Below, in pieces: positions 32,879-32,984 of a stretch of 32,984 nt of DNA. Position 1 is the stretch's first letter. Each line of letters begins with the position of its first letter. Both the position numbers and the translations under genes were made by a program. The notes below the pieces were generated by a model. The model searched no databases, had not been told where the DNA came from, and saw nothing but the letters and a program-made list of their open reading frames with translations. The DNA is from Candidatus Methylacidiphilales bacterium (lineage in GTDB: Bacteria > Verrucomicrobiota > Verrucomicrobiia > Methylacidiphilales > JAAUTS01), in contig JAQTNW010000040.1 of the NCBI GenBank assembly GCA_028713655.1, positions 1-32,984 of the forward strand. The letters run 5' to 3'.

Positions 32879-32984
32879 TTAGGGCTTCGCCCCCCCTGGA
32901 GGCGGGCTGTCGGTGCCGGTGTCTGCCGCCACCATGCTGTTGAGAGCGGCAAGATAAGCCGTCCTGGCCCCTTCATAAGTTTCC
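32879..32984 (-). CDS. C-terminal end of an unidentified protein (runs off the window)
   Basis: Reading the minus strand from base 32983 gives ETYEGARTAYLAALNSMVAA followed by DTGTDSPPPGGAKP and a TAA stop at 32879-32881. The helical stretch and Pro/Gly-rich tail look like a natural C-terminus, and codon choice fits the neighbours. It precedes the 110-aa membrane protein gene by 69 nt on the same strand. The family cannot be told. Confidence 0.6.
   Translation of the reverse strand, partial: ETYEGARTAYLAALNSMVAADTGTDSPPPGGAKP

Overview
The window looks like a chromosomal segment of a Gram-negative bacterium, most likely from the Verrucomicrobiota or a close relative in the PVC group. This is inference, not a database match. 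The reasons are a long proteobacterial-type YidC, several lipoprotein and Sec signal peptides, a futalosine-pathway menaquinone gene, an Amt protein with an Ala/Pro-rich N-terminal extension, and intergenic DNA full of REP-like palindromes and of 'gacgcaaaggcgcaag' repeats. Gene density is high, GC content is moderately high by eye, and most of the content is housekeeping.

Layout. 60-3754: a hypothetical protein, an FAD-dependent amine-oxidase-like enzyme, a small zinc-ribbon protein, MqnD and a secreted CAP-domain protein, all on the plus strand. 3910-6933: the compact rpmH-rnpA-yidD-yidC-khpB block (ribosomal protein L34, RNase P protein, membrane protein insertion, RNA-binding protein), with overlapping genes. 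7211-7627: ndk. 7842-11465: a nitrogen assimilation cluster amt-glnK-glnA with a good sigma-54 -24/-12 promoter candidate, a hairpin-T terminator between amt and glnK, and a strong terminator after glnA. 11495-12945: a degraded, repeat-rich stretch with a membrane protein, an orphan HigA-type antitoxin and two possible gene remnants. 12942-16979 (minus): polX followed directly by a CPA2 cation/proton antiporter gene. 17189-20681: two PilT-family ATPases overlapping by ATGA, then a diverged TrpD-like phosphoribosyltransferase. 20911-23657: a small AT-rich membrane protein gene converging on a larC-GT87 pair. 23978-27212: sucC-sucD and a class V aminotransferase. 27213-28400: REP-like palindromes around an antitoxin-like gene that overlaps a five-helix membrane protein gene. 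28408-31849 (minus): an envelope cluster lpoB, COG3014-like lipoprotein, ycfL/DUF1425 and a secreted protein of unknown function. 32091-32984 (minus): two small single-pass membrane proteins overlapping by 4 nt, and the C-terminus of another gene running off the end.

How the genes work together. Amt imports ammonium, GlnK gates Amt and reports nitrogen status, and GlnA fixes the ammonium, so co-control by sigma-54 would make sense. L34, RnpA, YidD, YidC and KhpB form the familiar translation and membrane-insertion block. The two PilT-like motors would power type IV pilus retraction. The lpoB-COG3014-ycfL set is an outer-membrane lipoprotein group probably tied to peptidoglycan synthesis.

No CRISPR array, tRNA, rRNA, complete insertion sequence or prophage was recognised. 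The most unusual items are the antitoxin-like gene fused by overlap to a membrane protein rather than a ParE toxin, the TrpD-like enzyme with three altered signature residues, the lpoB-COG3014-ycfL cluster with its fourth gene, and several families of palindromic repeats.
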